DNA from: Lingula anatina
Lineage: Eukaryota; Brachiopoda; Lingulata; Lingulida; Lingulidae
Direction: 5' to 3'
NCBI RefSeq assembly: GCF_001039355.2
Contig: NW_019774047.1
Span: 170,800-234,799, forward strand
Length of the DNA stretch: 64,000 bases
Positions 13,436 through 26,500 of the stretch are shown in pieces. Each line of letters opens with the position of its first letter. The first letter of the stretch is position 1. The translations under genes and the position numbers were made by a program. The notes beneath the pieces are model-generated. The model had not been told where the DNA came from. It saw only the letters and a program-made list of their open reading frames with translations, and searched no databases.

Positions 13436-14327
13436 AACCCAGTATGTTAGACTATTATGACAACAATTCCAAGGGCTTTAAAGAAAGTTGATCATAAAAC
13501 TCTGCTTGTTTGGAAACAAGTTTTTCATCTATTATTCACTAAATGTAAATATTGGGAGGCACTCACTAGTAGGATTGGAATAGAAGCATCACTTGAATTG
13601 TAAAATTGTTTAGCAGTTATCATTTTCAGAAGAAAGGGAATTCTTGAAAAGGCTCGTCGATTCTTTATCTCTCTTTGATTTGTTTTACTCTATAATAAGC
13701 ACTAATAAACTAATGAAATTAATGAAAAAGTACAAGTACATAGAGAAATAATGAATCAAGCTATTCTGCCCTAAAATTGACAATGTTAATTCATTGTAAT
13801 TGAGAAATAAGTAGAAATCTTTTTAAAATCTTTCAACATACTGCATTTTAACAAATTTGGTAGCCACTCACTACTTCTTAGGTTAACACCACGATGTCGG
13901 TCAGTTGCTAAATGAAAGTTCCAGTTTCAGAATTCTTTATATTACATATTTTCAAATATTCTAGCAGTGGAACTGTTACAATTATTCATTATGCTAACTG
14001 ACTGCGTGAAGATTTGTAAGTATCATGGTCATCAGTTAAAAATGAACCCTACACATTGCCTCAACCTTTTTCTATTTCCAAGAAGACGTTAATAACACAG
14101 TGTGTGGGTGGCTGTCATTTACCTTGGCATGAAATAACCCCATTAAGTAAAATAAAAAAGATAGCTTACATAAAACAGAAGACATAAATCACAGCCCATG
14201 GAACATTTTACTTTTCTGTTTTATTTTCGCTTTCATATTAAATAGCTAAATTATCTGTTTACGCAGATTAGGTGTAATGTCGGAGAGTTAAAATACATAT
14301 ACAGGGTCTGTAACATCTGTGGTATAT

Positions 14328-14516
14328 GTCCAGCCTGTAACTATCCATTTCAAAGGGGGATTCTTATCCAGGAAAAGTGGACTTTCCGACCCCACTCCCA
14401 ATAGTTGGCCCAACTTGAGAAATGACATGAAACCTGGATCAAACCTTGATTCAGAATGAATCTATTTCAGCCAAAAAAAGGGAGGTACTTTCAAACCCCC
14501 CCCCCCCCCCCCTCCA
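14328..14516. mobile_element. CAGGCC-type MITE, degenerate
   Basis: It resembles the intact element at 20450-20622: 'atttcaaagggggattctt', 'aaaagtggac', 'gatcaaa.cttgattcagaatgaat', a pyrimidine-rich end and a long C-run. Terminal repeats are eroded. The body matches the copy at 24154-24339 best. Confidence 0.5.
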
Positions 14517-14824
14517 ATACTAGAACAGATTTTTGCACAGAAAATGACATCAAAATATATATCAAATGAGACCTGTTGGCAAAAAAAAAGAAATTCAAAA
14601 TGTGTAAGAAATGATCAATGCTCCTCCTGGGAATGAGGAAAAATGACCAAATTTGATCTGAAATCTGAAATATATCGTGTTCAAACTACATGTAACTTCT
14701 AACTATTGAAAAGACATGACTTTTTTTGTGACACTGATGGATGGAAGTTTTAGAAATGTGCTGCCACAGAAAAGGGCAAGGGAACTTCTCAGGTTCTAAC
14801 AAAAAAAAAACATAATAATGTAAC

Positions 14825-15170
14825 ATATCTTTGGCTTACTCTGATTGTTTTTTTACATCTTCAGAAGAAATGTCATCCTTCTAACATTTCTTTTCCAAAG
14901 TTTAACTAAATCTGTTTATTTCTCAAGTCAGCTGACCTAGTCAAAGCGGCAGATGCTGTTGGCATAAGAAATGTGCTCCAAGCTAGATAAAACAGCCAAA
15001 CTAAAAGCTGAAGCTGCTCAGATTCAACAGCAAACAATAAGTAATCATATTTTGCCAACTCAGATTGTTTCATACTTCTTCACAAGAAATGTCAATCTTC
15101 TAACATTTCTATGCCAAAATCTTATTGGATTTGTTTTCCATTACGCCAGTTGACCCAGTTGCTTAACGTA
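14825..15170. repeat. diverged tandem duplication of about 210 bp spacing
   Basis: Positions about 14830-14950 and 15045-15165 share the ordered blocks 'ctgattgttt', 'agaaatgtca', 'cttctaacatttct' and 'ccaaa...ttggc/ttga'. The two halves are clearly related but well diverged. I see no coding function. Confidence 0.45.
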
Positions 15171-15174
15171 GCAG

Positions 15175-18100
15175 ACGACCGACTGAACACTTCCTCTGAT
15201 ACCCTGGCAATGCATGTCATCCTTAAGAAACTGTAGAGGTTTGGATATACACTGGTCATTGTTCATCACATAAGCTGTCCTGCCATGCCTTGTTACCAAG
15301 ACAACACAAAGAAAAAATTGTACTGGGTATATTGTCTCAATGGAAGTACAGATATCCTGTTGATGACCATGCTAGACAACTGAACAATAGTTTATAACAG
15401 CTACCTGGTAACACGTGCCCAATGATCGGTCAAACATGGGTTAATCGCTTTAAAATCAATCAGTCATATCAAAATTACCTACATAATCCCCCTTCCTCCA
15501 CCAGCCCTGGACTTGCCTAATATTCTTCACACTTAAAAAAAACATAAGCATACACCCAATGATGATGTCTTTATTAAGAGCTGAATACCTGATGGGCAAC
15601 ATGGGAATATCTCATAATCAGCACTTTGTTCGAAGCCTCTCCTTAATGATTTTTACTGTAATTGTCACTGTTACAGGTCAGAAAACATCCATCAAATTAT
15701 GTTGCGCGTTTGACAGGCTTTTTTTTCCTCCATATTTCTCTGCATTCCCAATCCACTTGATCATGGAGAAAACTTAATCATAATTTTCTTTAACTTTAAC
15801 CCCAGGAAATTTAACCTATATTTATATACCCAGGATTTATCAGCGGTTACATCCAACTAACTGATACTTGGATAAATTATAAAAAGTGAGATATGGTGAA
15901 AATCCTTAACTTCAAGTTACTTTGCTTTTCAGAATTCCCACAGATCTTGTCCTAACTTGTTTCTTAAAGTGAACACCAGCCTTTGTGACAGACTAGGTAG
16001 AACCCTTGGGTATGATGCAGTGATATTACCTGAATCAGTGTGATAGAGATGCCAATATGCTACAACCACACTCTGCAGTGCCTTGACTTGAAGCAGCATT
16101 TCTCGTTTCAGTGACAAAACTGAGGTTAGAACAACTGCAGACAGGTTCTAGCTTTGTCACAAAGATGTGACTACAACATTAGCAGCCATGGTATCCTGAA
16201 CATATCCTTTCTCTTGTTATCCCCCCTCACCCCCACCCCCTCTACCCCTATAAAGACTCATCATCCTGCTATCACCTTCTCTCCCTACAAAAAAAAAAAA
16301 AAAAATGAAGCACTGAAGTTCAGATTATGTAAAACAGGTGATCTGATCTTGGCTGCGTTCGTATTCTTAGGACACAGGCTTCCTCTCTTCAAATTAAATA
16401 AGGCTTCCTGCTGCTCTCTTCATAACATGTCGCTGCCATCCGCAGGATATTACCTTAAAATTGGTAACAATATACTCACAGTGTTAATCACTCAATGGCA
16501 ATTAGCTGCAACTAATATCAAAATGTGTAACACTTGCGAAACAGAAAGAAATTGCATCAACAAGGTGGCAAAAGGAATAAAAACATCACTTTATGGTCCA
16601 GGATGATTGGGGGGGGGGGGGTCATTTAAGGCACAGTAAGATTGGATGCTGTGGTTTCATTTCCTAAAGAAAGGATATGAAAATAATATTTGGGTTAAAC
16701 ACAATACCACTGCATGATCAAGATTAGAAAAATTTAGATAGGCTTTGAAATATTGGACTTGGCTGTTCTTTCCTGTTTAATTTTGAATAATTTTAAGCTT
16801 GCCCTAAAAAAAACATTCATTCCTTTCATTAATGATTTCCTAAACTCTTTAAAGATATTTGTTATTGTGTATTTACATATAATGTGGTATCTCCATGTTT
16901 ACTCAACTTTGAATTTCATAATTACCAATTATTTTTCAGTGTTAATGTGAACCAAATCAGCAACACAAAGGCACAGATAAGTACTGATGAAGAACCATGC
17001 CACTGTTACTTAAACACTCAACCCATCAAGCAGCAGCTCAATTAAAGACGGAGAGACACTTACAGCACACCCACAGACCATATGGCATCAAAAGAAAATG
17101 ATTAAATACAAAAAAGTACCAATAAATCCAAGGCAGAGTTGTATTTGTCCATGCTGAGGATGTGAATTTTTATATTGTACTTGGAAATCTAATAAAAGGA
17201 GAGGAAATTCACGTTTATCTGCCGAGTGATGGAAAAAAGTAGATCTATTGCCTAAAGGCTTATCATTAAAACAACGAACATGTTCTACCAAGGTAGTGAA
17301 GTGATGTTTAAGTAAATAAAGTCTGAAGAAGACTCATGTAACAATAACAAAATGTAATAAATGCGAATTCTGGCACGACAAAAAATATGGCTTTCAATCA
17401 CCTGTCTACAACTTTCAGAGCCAAGGAATACGGTAAACAATGAATATTTATGCCTTCGTATGAGCAAAAACAAGCTGCATAAGTTAAAACAGGAAACATA
17501 TTCAAACTAGAGTATGCAAAACATTGCCTTTAAGTTAATTTCCAAGGGAGTTATTAATTTCTGGCTCTTAGAAAGCTGAATGGAAACCAACACCATACAA
17601 GTTACTTAATCTGTGACATTTGATATGCAATTACAAGTTGGCTAGTGAGCCAATGACAGAAAGACATGACTCTTCTATAATCTCATCCAATAGGGAAAAG
17701 GCAAGGCATAACTTACTGTCTCCTTGAACATGTGTCTCAGCCAATAGGATTAGAACAAAATGCCTATCATCTTTTTACATGTCAGTCCATCAATGTGTCT
17801 TTCTATAGAGCTACTAATTCACTTAACAGGAACTTGGTGAGAATATAAACGATAGAGTCAAACCCATAGTGCTACCAGAAACCATTATCAACTCAACGCT
17901 GCAGAATGAGAGGCCAAATTGTATGAATCTATGCTGGTCTTGAGCAGAGGAGGGGACTGCAGGTATTGTTTTGTAAAAAATATTTAGTGTATTATTTCAT
18001 TTACTCACATCGGGTGCCAGGTAGTAAGAACAATGCCTTTATCCTTGCAGTGTTTTGGCCACAAGTGAAACCTTTGGAAAGAATTCTTTCTTCCTTAAAA

Positions 18101-18345
18101 TTGCCTGATCTGTCACAAACAAGGTTGATGACACAACATTTGGTGGCCAACCAATTCATTACAATAGCCATAACACATGAGTTTGCGTGACTAGTGCAGC
18201 AACACAAAGCAAATTATTACTTTTGAAATTGTCTCAGCTCTGACAATCATGTGGTGTCAACGCTCTTTCTGTAAGGTAGAAAGTTTAAGCAAATAGCTGT
18301 CATGTAAAGACACTCAAGTTACCATAAGTACCAAGTTACTTCAAA
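15175..18345. other. noncoding stretch upstream of the GPCR
   Basis: A 150-codon frame at 16154-16606 runs through a poly-A and C-rich tract and has no conserved motif, so I do not call it a gene. A G-run lies at 16609-16621. Any promoter or 5' noncoding exon of the GPCR should lie here, but I could not pick one out. Confidence 0.4.
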
Positions 18346-18423
18346 GTGCACACAAAGAAAAGTGACCAACTATCTGCTGCTACATCAGCGCTGAAAGGCA
18401 GTTCTGTGCGGACAATTTCAAAA

Positions 18424-19822
18424 ATGGCTATCAAAAACGTATCTTTTCTGTACTACTTGAGTGAAAACAATGAGTCAAGCATTCAGCATTTCTGGCATCT
18501 ACAACAGGAACAAAGTTTGCTGTACAACATCACTCAGTTATCTCACCTAGTGGGGCGTTACCCATGGACTTCTTGCGCTCTCCTCTCCGGAACAAGCACC
18601 GATGCCATCTTGGGTGGAGAGTTGCCTGCATTCAAGAACTACATGGACCTGTTGGGGACTCCAATTTTAGTCATTGTAGGCATTATTCTTAATCTCTTAG
18701 CATTCATTGTACTGCACCACAAAGATTTCCGTGACTCGTCGACTATGTTTTTCATGGCCATGCTAGCCTTTTCAAATGTAATGACCCTGTCCCTGATGAA
18801 TGGAATAGGCTGGCTGGTAGAAATGACAGGTTCCCCGAGCATTACAGCCTACCATGACAGTATATGTAAAATATGGCAACTGATTTTACGTGTAATCCCA
18901 TTTTCATCCATCTGGTTCATTGTCGCCATGATAATAGACCAGTACATAACACTCAAATATGGAAGGCCAAAGGCTCCACAGCAAAGGGGTTCTGCAAGCC
19001 TTTGCATGCCACGCCTGGTCACTGTTTCCATCTACGTCGGAATGACGGTGATCAATATTCATGCCATGTGGCTCTTTGAGGTTCTCACTCCGAGAAACAT
19101 GTGCCAGATTCCCAGCGAGCATGATGCAATTTACGTGACAGCATGGAACTGGGTGTCCGCGACGACCTCCGTCTACCTTCCCATCCTGCTACTGATCATC
19201 TTCACTTTCATTCTGATTGTCAGACTGTGCCATTTCAAAGAGACTGGCTTTTCTGTGGAGGACTGGAAGGTGTGCAGAGCGACAGTAATTGTCTCCGGGG
19301 TTTTTCTATTGCTGTGCCTCCCCCCGACTGTTATCAATATACTCCAGCACACTCTAAGGGGTCCCCCAGCCTGACTTGACCCTGGCCTGTGCCGCATACG
19401 TGGCCAGCTGGTGCCCCCTGTTCAATATAGCACTGGATTTCTTCATCTACATCATCTTTGTTCCCAGATTCGGTAAACAGCTCATCAGTTTCATCAAGAG
19501 AAAGAAGCTAAACCGAAGACCATCGGAGAAGTCTCCCCATAACAACCTCCCGAAGATTGAAGTGACTTGTGAAATGTCTACCCCAGACCCCAACGAGGAT
19601 ATAAATTCCAATGATGGTCTAGAAAGTCTGCTAAAAGCTGAGACCAATGGCAGTAAATCGCCCCAGAGGACTATGTACGCACCTACCAATAATACCACCA
19701 ATGAATCTGGCAGCACTGTGACTGTTTGGGTCCACATGGACGAATTGAAAAACTCTGTGATCAGTAGCAACTGCAGTCTAAACTGCAAAAGTGAAAGTGA
19801 CATTGTAGTTTCCTCTGTTTGA
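18424..19822 (+). CDS. intronless rhodopsin-class GPCR, frameshifted before TM7
   Basis: This is a seven-transmembrane receptor of the class A type, predicted to act in the plasma membrane; its ligand is unknown. I start at the ATG at 18424 (A at -3, G at +4), because the open frame reaches further upstream only through non-ATG codons. Residues: N-terminus with NVS, NES and NIT glycosylation sites; TM1 about 77-98 with the conserved Asn 90; TM2 106-129; TM3 147-173 with Cys 148; TM4 198-219; loop-2 Cys 227, the likely disulfide partner; TM5 241-267; TM6 286-307. A stop follows at 19372-19374. TM7 and a tail of about 110 residues continue in the +1 frame to the stop at 19820-19822. The shift lies between 19358 and 19371, in a G4-T-C5 run, so sequencing error or a real null allele are both possible. 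The usual DRY is DQY, and NPxxY is replaced by a D-x-x-I-Y form. It resembles peptide-type orphan receptors, but I cannot name an orthologue. Confidence 0.8.
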
Positions 19823-20110
19823 TATATACATATATATCAAATATATATATATACTGGTATATACATAAATTCTTATACTTTAAATCAATATCCCATGAGT
19901 AGTAGCCCATAGGCCTCATGAGATGTGATCTGCATCATGACTTAATACCAGAACAGGAAAACTTATTTATCATTCAATTAACGAAAACTTGCCTATCAGG
20001 TGAGTTTTTCTTGGCAACAAGTAGGAACAGGTATTTAAAATATCTAGTGGGTATAAAAAGTAAAATGAGTATGTGAAGAATGCATTTAGTGAATTAAGAT
20101 TAAAACCGAG

Positions 20111-20252
20111 AATAAAAGAGTGTTATGAGTTGAGGTTTATGATGCCAATCTTTATAACTTGTATGTTAAGTTATGGAGTTATTAAGTTTATAAAAATACA
20201 ACTATTACATCGAATTGGCCTTGTGCTGTAAATATTGGCTAGCCCCAATAAA
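20111..20252 (+). promoter_or_regulatory. candidate polyadenylation signals of the GPCR
   Basis: AATAAA occurs at 20111-20116 and again at 20247-20252, about 290 and 425 bases after the GPCR stop. Either could end a short 3' UTR. Nothing in the sequence decides between them. Confidence 0.35.
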
Positions 20253-20449
20253 ATGATATGATATTCATATGAGTATTATGTAATGAACAGGTCTGTGTAA
20301 TATGCAGCATTTCATAAAAGGAAAATGCTAATCAAAATGTGTGCACCCTTTTTTTAAGGGTAAAATTCTACATACCAGTACCTTGACTATCATGTGGTAT
20401 ACCTGTATGATTAATGTAAACTAACATGTGCACATCAAATATGCCAATT

Positions 20450-20622
20450 CAGGCCCGTAGCCAGCAATTTCAAATGGGGGGGGGGGGGTTCGTTTTCTGA
20501 AAAAGTGGACCTTTTATCATAAAACCTTCTTGTACCTACTAGATCAAATTTTATCCAGAGTGGATCGGAGCAAAAAGGGCGGTTCTTTCTAACCCCCTGA
20601 ACCCCCCCTGGCTACGGGCCTG
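20450..20622. mobile_element. CAGGCCCGTAGCCAG-type MITE, intact termini
   Basis: The ends are perfect 15-base inverted repeats, CAGGCCCGTAGCCAG and CTGGCTACGGGCCTG. The flanks read CAATT on both sides, a likely target-site duplication. The body has a G-run and C-rich stretches that are hallmarks of this family. It is noncoding. Diverged relatives lie at 14328, 22943, 24154 and 32158. The intact ends make this the youngest-looking copy in the window. Confidence 0.8.
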
Positions 20623-22942
20623 CAATTGCAATCACAAGGCATGGGAAATTTGCAGCCAACTAATCTTGACATATTTAAAAGGAAACATGATAATGTCTAA
20701 TGATTTAGGAATTCACTGCAATGTTGAAAACAATTCTTTAAGAGAAAGGGATAAACGTGTTAGGACATTGTGTTATGTGACACCGTAAAATCTGTGACAA
20801 TATTACACCAACATTTGTAGCATAATGTTTTATGCCTAAATATGTTATATATTATTATTATTATTATTATTTTAATGTACCTATTTACGACTCTTTTAAA
20901 CTTTTTTTGTTTGTTTGTTTTGGCTATGATTGGCTTTGAGTATTCTTAGTAAAGTACTTTGTCAACACTTGCTTTGCAACACTGGAGTTAAAAAAGTCCT
21001 CTCAAACTTCAAAGCTTTTAATTATGCAAGAGTAAACACAAATGTCAGTCAGTCAGTCAGTCAATGGTCTATAGTATGATCACCGTCTTGTCTCATTTGA
21101 GAGTTTTTTGTGAAATTGCATGGTTTTCAGTATAAATCTGATGTTGTCATTACTTAGCAAAAGATCTGTGTATCTTGAAGAAAGGTGGCAAAATTGGTGT
21201 CATGGTGTAGTATTATTCATATTTAAATAATATGCTTTTTGTCTTAACCCAACTGAAAATGTTCACTACTACTAGTCACTCATTCATCAGGACTCCCCAT
21301 AGATTGGACACACATCTTTCACTTGTATTTTGTGGGACATTACAATATAAAAAATATCTAACAAAATCAAAACAAACTATCTTTTAAATTATAGTTAATT
21401 TAAATTTGGATGTTGAGAATTAATTTCAGTCTTGCTTTCCCCAAATATTTTGACCTGAAAATGATAAATTATCTAGAATTTCTTTTCATCAAGCAGAATT
21501 ACAAATTTAAACTATTTATCTTCAGATGCCAGACCCCATAGTGATCTGAACTTTTCAATGAACATTGTATATGTACAGCATATATTGTGGAGAACAATTT
21601 TCCTTAGCGCCGTTGCGACATACAGTTTGATCTAGCACTAAAATATTCACAATAATCATACAAGGAAGTCCTTTCCTTAGACTCAGAAAAAGAAACATGA
21701 CATTGAATTGCAGGTTATAAATAAAATCCAGAACATAACAGAGAATAATCTCAATACTAGGGACAAAATCCTGCCCTAGGCTTAGCAAGAATAAATGATT
21801 TAATCTTTCCAATGGGAAGAACTGTAAATTTTTCTTACACCCCCCCCCTACCCCCCCCCCCCCCCCCCCGTGCACCTCCTGGTCAAATTATCTGTATTTT
21901 AATGAACTGTATTTTTTAAATTTATAAATTTTAGAATTCATAAATTTTATAATTAAAATACTCCTATTTAGTGGTAGCAACAAAATTGAAAAGTAGACTA
22001 CCTTACAATTCCATTCTGTACTGACATACATTTGTGAAATGCCAAATGTATTTTTAATGATGCTAAAGAGAACTGAAAACTTGATAATTTTTCACCAAAG
22101 AAAAGACAATCATTCTGTAAATATAAGTTTTTTTTTTCTTGGACAAAAGTGGGCGTTTAGATCTACAGCATAATATGGAAGATATTCTTCCTTTGTCTCT
22201 TTGTAAACACTCGCTCTAAAAATGTTGGCTAACAGTATTTGTAGTATATTGTCCCAATCGCAAGTAATAAAATGCCTACTTCATGTCTAGAAAGAGGCTG
22301 CAAGAAGCAGACCATCTTTTAACAGAATAAATGAAAAAGAAAAAAAAAGCCCTTAATTCTGTTTTGGATTATTATTTTTTTTGTATTGACATGGACGTTG
22401 ACGTTGACTACATTGTTGAATCAAAACTTATAGATACACAGTGAAAAATTTTCCTGTGAAAAATTCATACCTAATGAGTTTTCCTGGGATAAATGTCACT
22501 TACTGCCGACTAAAAAACCTTTGATCCCACCTTAATATCTTGACAATGGCTATAACTCTGTAACAATCTGAGAAAATTAAAAAAGTCCTTAGGCCTGGGC
22601 TTTATTAATTCTATGATAATTCTATGATAAATCGCTGATAATTCCACCATATCTTTGAGCACTGAACTCTGGGTTGCATGCAATTCAAAACTATGTCAAG
22701 ATGGTTGACAAGTGGCATTTTTAAGATGTGTTTGGTGGTGATAATTTGAACCAACTTTGGCAAAATTTATTCATGACATTTATATCATGAAAATTGATCA
22801 AAAAATATTAATTGTCCTCATATAAGTTCTACAAAAAGTGGTAACTGTACTTGACTTGTGTTCAAAAACTTATTTTCCATCCTTTAAAGATGCCAGAGGC
22901 AACACAACATAGTCATCTTAATTAGTGAAATAACACTAAAAT
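20623..22942. other. noncoding stretch, no gene seen
   Basis: AT-rich. It contains a short (ATT)n run at about 20852-20872, a GTCA tandem at about 21044-21062 and a long C-run at 21841-21869. The 106-codon - strand frame over the C-run has no motif. Confidence 0.4.
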
Positions 22943-23110
22943 ACAGGATGGTAGTTGGGAAGGGGAGGTTGAAACAATCACCTTTTTTATTGGTATCGGT
23001 CTAGGTTTTATGCCACCATTTCTCAAGTTTGATTAACCAAGAATTTAAAAAATATCCACTGTCTCAGAAAAAGACCCCCTGCCCCTTTGAAATTGCTGGC
23101 TACAGGCCTG
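22943..23110. mobile_element. CAGGCC-type MITE, degenerate
   Basis: The right end 'gaaattgctggctacaggcctg' (inverse of the family terminus, shown in part) and the preceding 'accccctgcccc' mark the family. The left end, 'caggatggtagttgggaaggg', is weaker. It is noncoding. Confidence 0.5.
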
Positions 23111-24153
23111 AAATAGAACAATTTTTTGTGAAGTTACGTTTCTAAAGACCTGCAAGCAACCACATGTTAAAAAAATAGCATGGAGGTGTGATTTGTAAAC
23201 AGGAATAAAAAAAAAAACAAATGCAGATTATTTGTCTATTTTGAGTGCAATGCCTTACATTTTATGAAAGAAACAGACATTGGGACAAGACCCTGACAAA
23301 CTAAAAAATTTATCATTTAAAAAATTTCTGAAGTTATACGATATGTCTCTTTCACTGTTTGAAAAAGCTCACAGGGCCACTCAGGGGAGGAAACGTGATG
23401 GAGCATCTAACATGGTCAGGTGGTTCACCTTGAGATCGGGGATCGGGGGTCACCCTAAATTGTGGCATCATGTGGGATCATCTTGAACTTCCAACAATCT
23501 ACTAGTATCACCTTTGGTAAACTGAGTGAAGCAGACAATAGCAATGCCTAGTCACCTTTTCTAGAACAAATTTTCATGCAGCAAAATAGGGTTTTCGTTG
23601 ACTCTTGTGTAACGATGATAAAAAAGTATATTGTTTCTAAAGAAAATAAAGAGGTTTCATAACTGGGACATGAAAGGGAAGGGGTCTTGATCACAAGACT
23701 GATGTTTTTCTACCTACAGAGCCCTATTCTTTTCCACACAGATAATGTCTGCTTCCATTAGACACCTTTTTAAATTCTCTTTTCTGTTTTTTTTTATCTT
23801 GTGTCTTGATTCTACTGTCTTTTATCTGTCTTATTTTAGTAAATTTAACAAAATTTAATCTTTAACTTGCAGTGATATAAAAAATGATGCCTGATGTTTT
23901 TTTTATTGAATTCTGCTCACCTTCTAGATCGTTAAAGAAAGCATTTACGTAATTTGAGCAATTTGCAAATGTCAGTGCACTTTCCACTCATAAATATCCA
24001 AAACACAATATCATAGAACTAGCTTTTTATGAACTTTTTCCAATAACACAAAAGCACTGACGTAAATAAAATTAATTTCTCACTGGGTTTAATTAGCAGT
24101 TCACTCATTTGAACTTTATTGCTGTGTGAAATGAAAAAAGGGTAATGCTGATG
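23111..24153. other. noncoding stretch, no gene seen
   Basis: A 68-codon frame at 23280-23486 uses a non-ATG start and matches nothing I know. Otherwise AT-rich with short homopolymers. Confidence 0.35.
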
Positions 24154-24339
24154 CAGGCTATGAGGCAACAATTTCAAGAAAGGAGTAGGGGTATACTTCT
24201 GAAAAAGTGAAACTTTTAAACCCACATTTGACCCAAAGAAAAGACTTAGAATCTGTATCAAATTTTGATTCAGAGTGGAATTTTCCAGCCAGAAGGGCAA
24301 TTCTTTCTCTCCTCCCCTCCCCTTCTTGATTAGAGCCTG
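24154..24339. mobile_element. CAGGCC-type MITE, degenerate
   Basis: It starts 'caggctatgaggcaacaat' and ends 'gagcctgtaacc'. The inner blocks 'tctgaaaaagtgaaactttt', 'gattcagagtggaa' and 'gggcaattctttct' match the intact copy at 20450-20622. Confidence 0.55.
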
Positions 24340-24399
24340 TAACCTCTCTATATTCAAACACATTTGCTGAATAATATTAAAAAACACAATATTTGATAT

Positions 24400-26100
24400 T
24401 TTGAGCTGTTAACATTTTCTTATCGTGATATATGTGAAGCTATTAGGGTTGTTTATGGATAATTGATAGCTAGCTCATTATGCCACTGGGTTCAAATTTA
24501 AGATTCTGAACTTATGTCTTAATCAACATTTTAATGTATAAAACCTTTTTGTCAATAAATCATGGGTTGTCTTTCTGTACATCAGTGTTAAATACATTTG
24601 TTTAAAATTTTATTTAAAACAACTGAACTTTGTATGGATTAATATGCAGTGTGTGCCTGTAAAACTAGTGATTCTTGGAAACTATTGTGATATTCATTTA
24701 ATACATTGGTAATAAATTGGCTATAAAAGTCATCAATTCATGCTGGCGTTATTCATTAACTGTAAAATCAATTATTAAGGACAACCCTGCTATATCCAGA
24801 TGAAAGGGAAATTGGTCAACATACTCTGTTCATGTAGCAGCAGTATTTCCTTCGGTTTGATACAGTTTCCCTGATATATGAAACACATTAAAAAAAATGC
24901 AATTTTAAAAGAGAAGAACTTCGTTCATCGCTGAGAACAAATATATCCATGCAAAAATGTCCAAATTGGCAGCAAAACTTAGTCATGGTGTGTTGCATGT
25001 AACCCACCTGTTTTAATAGGTGATTAAAATCTACAAAATATTATCAAATTGTGCATAGTTTCCTCTGCCCAATCCATCACCTAGCCACTGCCTCTGTAAT
25101 TTTAATTGATATTTTATGGGAAACAGTCCTGGACAGTCCACATTAAAAATTTTCAAATTAATTTTTTTATGTCCACTCTCCGTTGATCAATAAGATTCAA
25201 TGCAATATAGCCACTCTCAGCTGACAAATGGAATAACATTAACATAACTGGCTGCAACTGGCTTGAAAACAAGCCATTAACAGTGCTTTTGCTGGAAAAA
25301 TTTGATTTCTTAGAGTATGCTTGTTTAAAATGTGGTTTTGGATTGCTTCGATGACCATTACTGGTTAGATTATGTTCATATTTAAAGAAAAGCAGTTTTT
25401 CTGTTTAACCACATTCATCTCTTGAAGGAAATGGTAAGGGTGACATTTATCTTGCTACAATGGAAGAAAACAGCGTCTTATTTCACATTTCTCTGGTTTC
25501 TTAAGTAATATCCTCTCATAAAAACATGCACATCCTTTTCATTAAGTTTCAATTACACCAATTCCTGGAATACAAGTCAAACATGTATTTTGTTTATTTT
25601 TCAGGTGCTTTTGTCCTTCTGTTTTCATTCGAGAAATAAAATAACAGAGAGCAGGTGCTCTGAGGCCTATCTTATTAAAACATCATTGAAATTATGGTAA
25701 AAAAAAATTTACCAGGAGTAAGGTAAAATGTACATATTGTACTTCCCTGAACATCCACAATGGAAAAATATTAATCTGTAGTCAGTTTCTCTCCAACACA
25801 ATATCCTGTCTGGCACTTTCCTTCCTTTTTTCACTTCTTTTATGAATTCACAAAATTATTTTGATTGCAGCTATCTCGCTATGTTATGATTTCTTAATTA
25901 CTTTGCGCAGCATTCAAATTTGCAAATCAAGTTCCCTTTTATGTTCTTGGGCAAAAGGACTTTACACCTACATGCTAGTATAATGGTTGGCATTTGATGC
26001 ACACAACCTTCAATAAACAATTTATCTAAACAAAGTGCTCATTTTTACCTACAGTAGCTGTCGATAATATTAATTCAAAAGTATCCTTTAAGTTTAAACA
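24400..26100. other. noncoding stretch, no gene seen
   Basis: Very AT-rich, with no open frame above 60 codons and no recognised repeat. If DDX1 continued toward lower coordinates its helicase-C exons could have been expected here. I looked for motifs IV to VI on the - strand and did not find them. Confidence 0.4.
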
Positions 26101-26500
26101 AGAATACTATAGAAACAGATTGGAAATTACACTTACAATTTCAAAGCTAACTGTAATGCCACATAATTGATTTTAAATTTCCTTTCAAATGTCCTGTTTA
26201 TAATTTTACAATTACCACATAAAAAAAAACATTCTCACCACTCCTCTTGTTTCATTAATATTAATATTAAATACTGTTAAGAGATGAAAATGTTGAAAAT
26301 TACAATTGTTCATCTAAATGTTTCAAAGTCTGAAAATAAGTAGATTACACCAAAACAAGGTCACTGGCAGAAATTAAAAAAAAAAACTGTCAAATAATAA
26401 TCTGACATTACCTTTCATTTTTATTTCATCCAAGTAATTTTGCTAGCATATTTGTTACAACCTAACAAGAAAAATCAATTATACCCTCTGTTACCAACAG

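Noticed and set aside
16154-16606. 150-codon open frame
   Set aside because: It runs through a pyrimidine-rich tract and a poly-A run (Lys stretch), with no conserved motif and no neighbouring exon.
18346-18424. Upstream start of the GPCR at 18346
   Set aside because: That codon is GTG. Animal translation would use the ATG at 18424, which has a good context.
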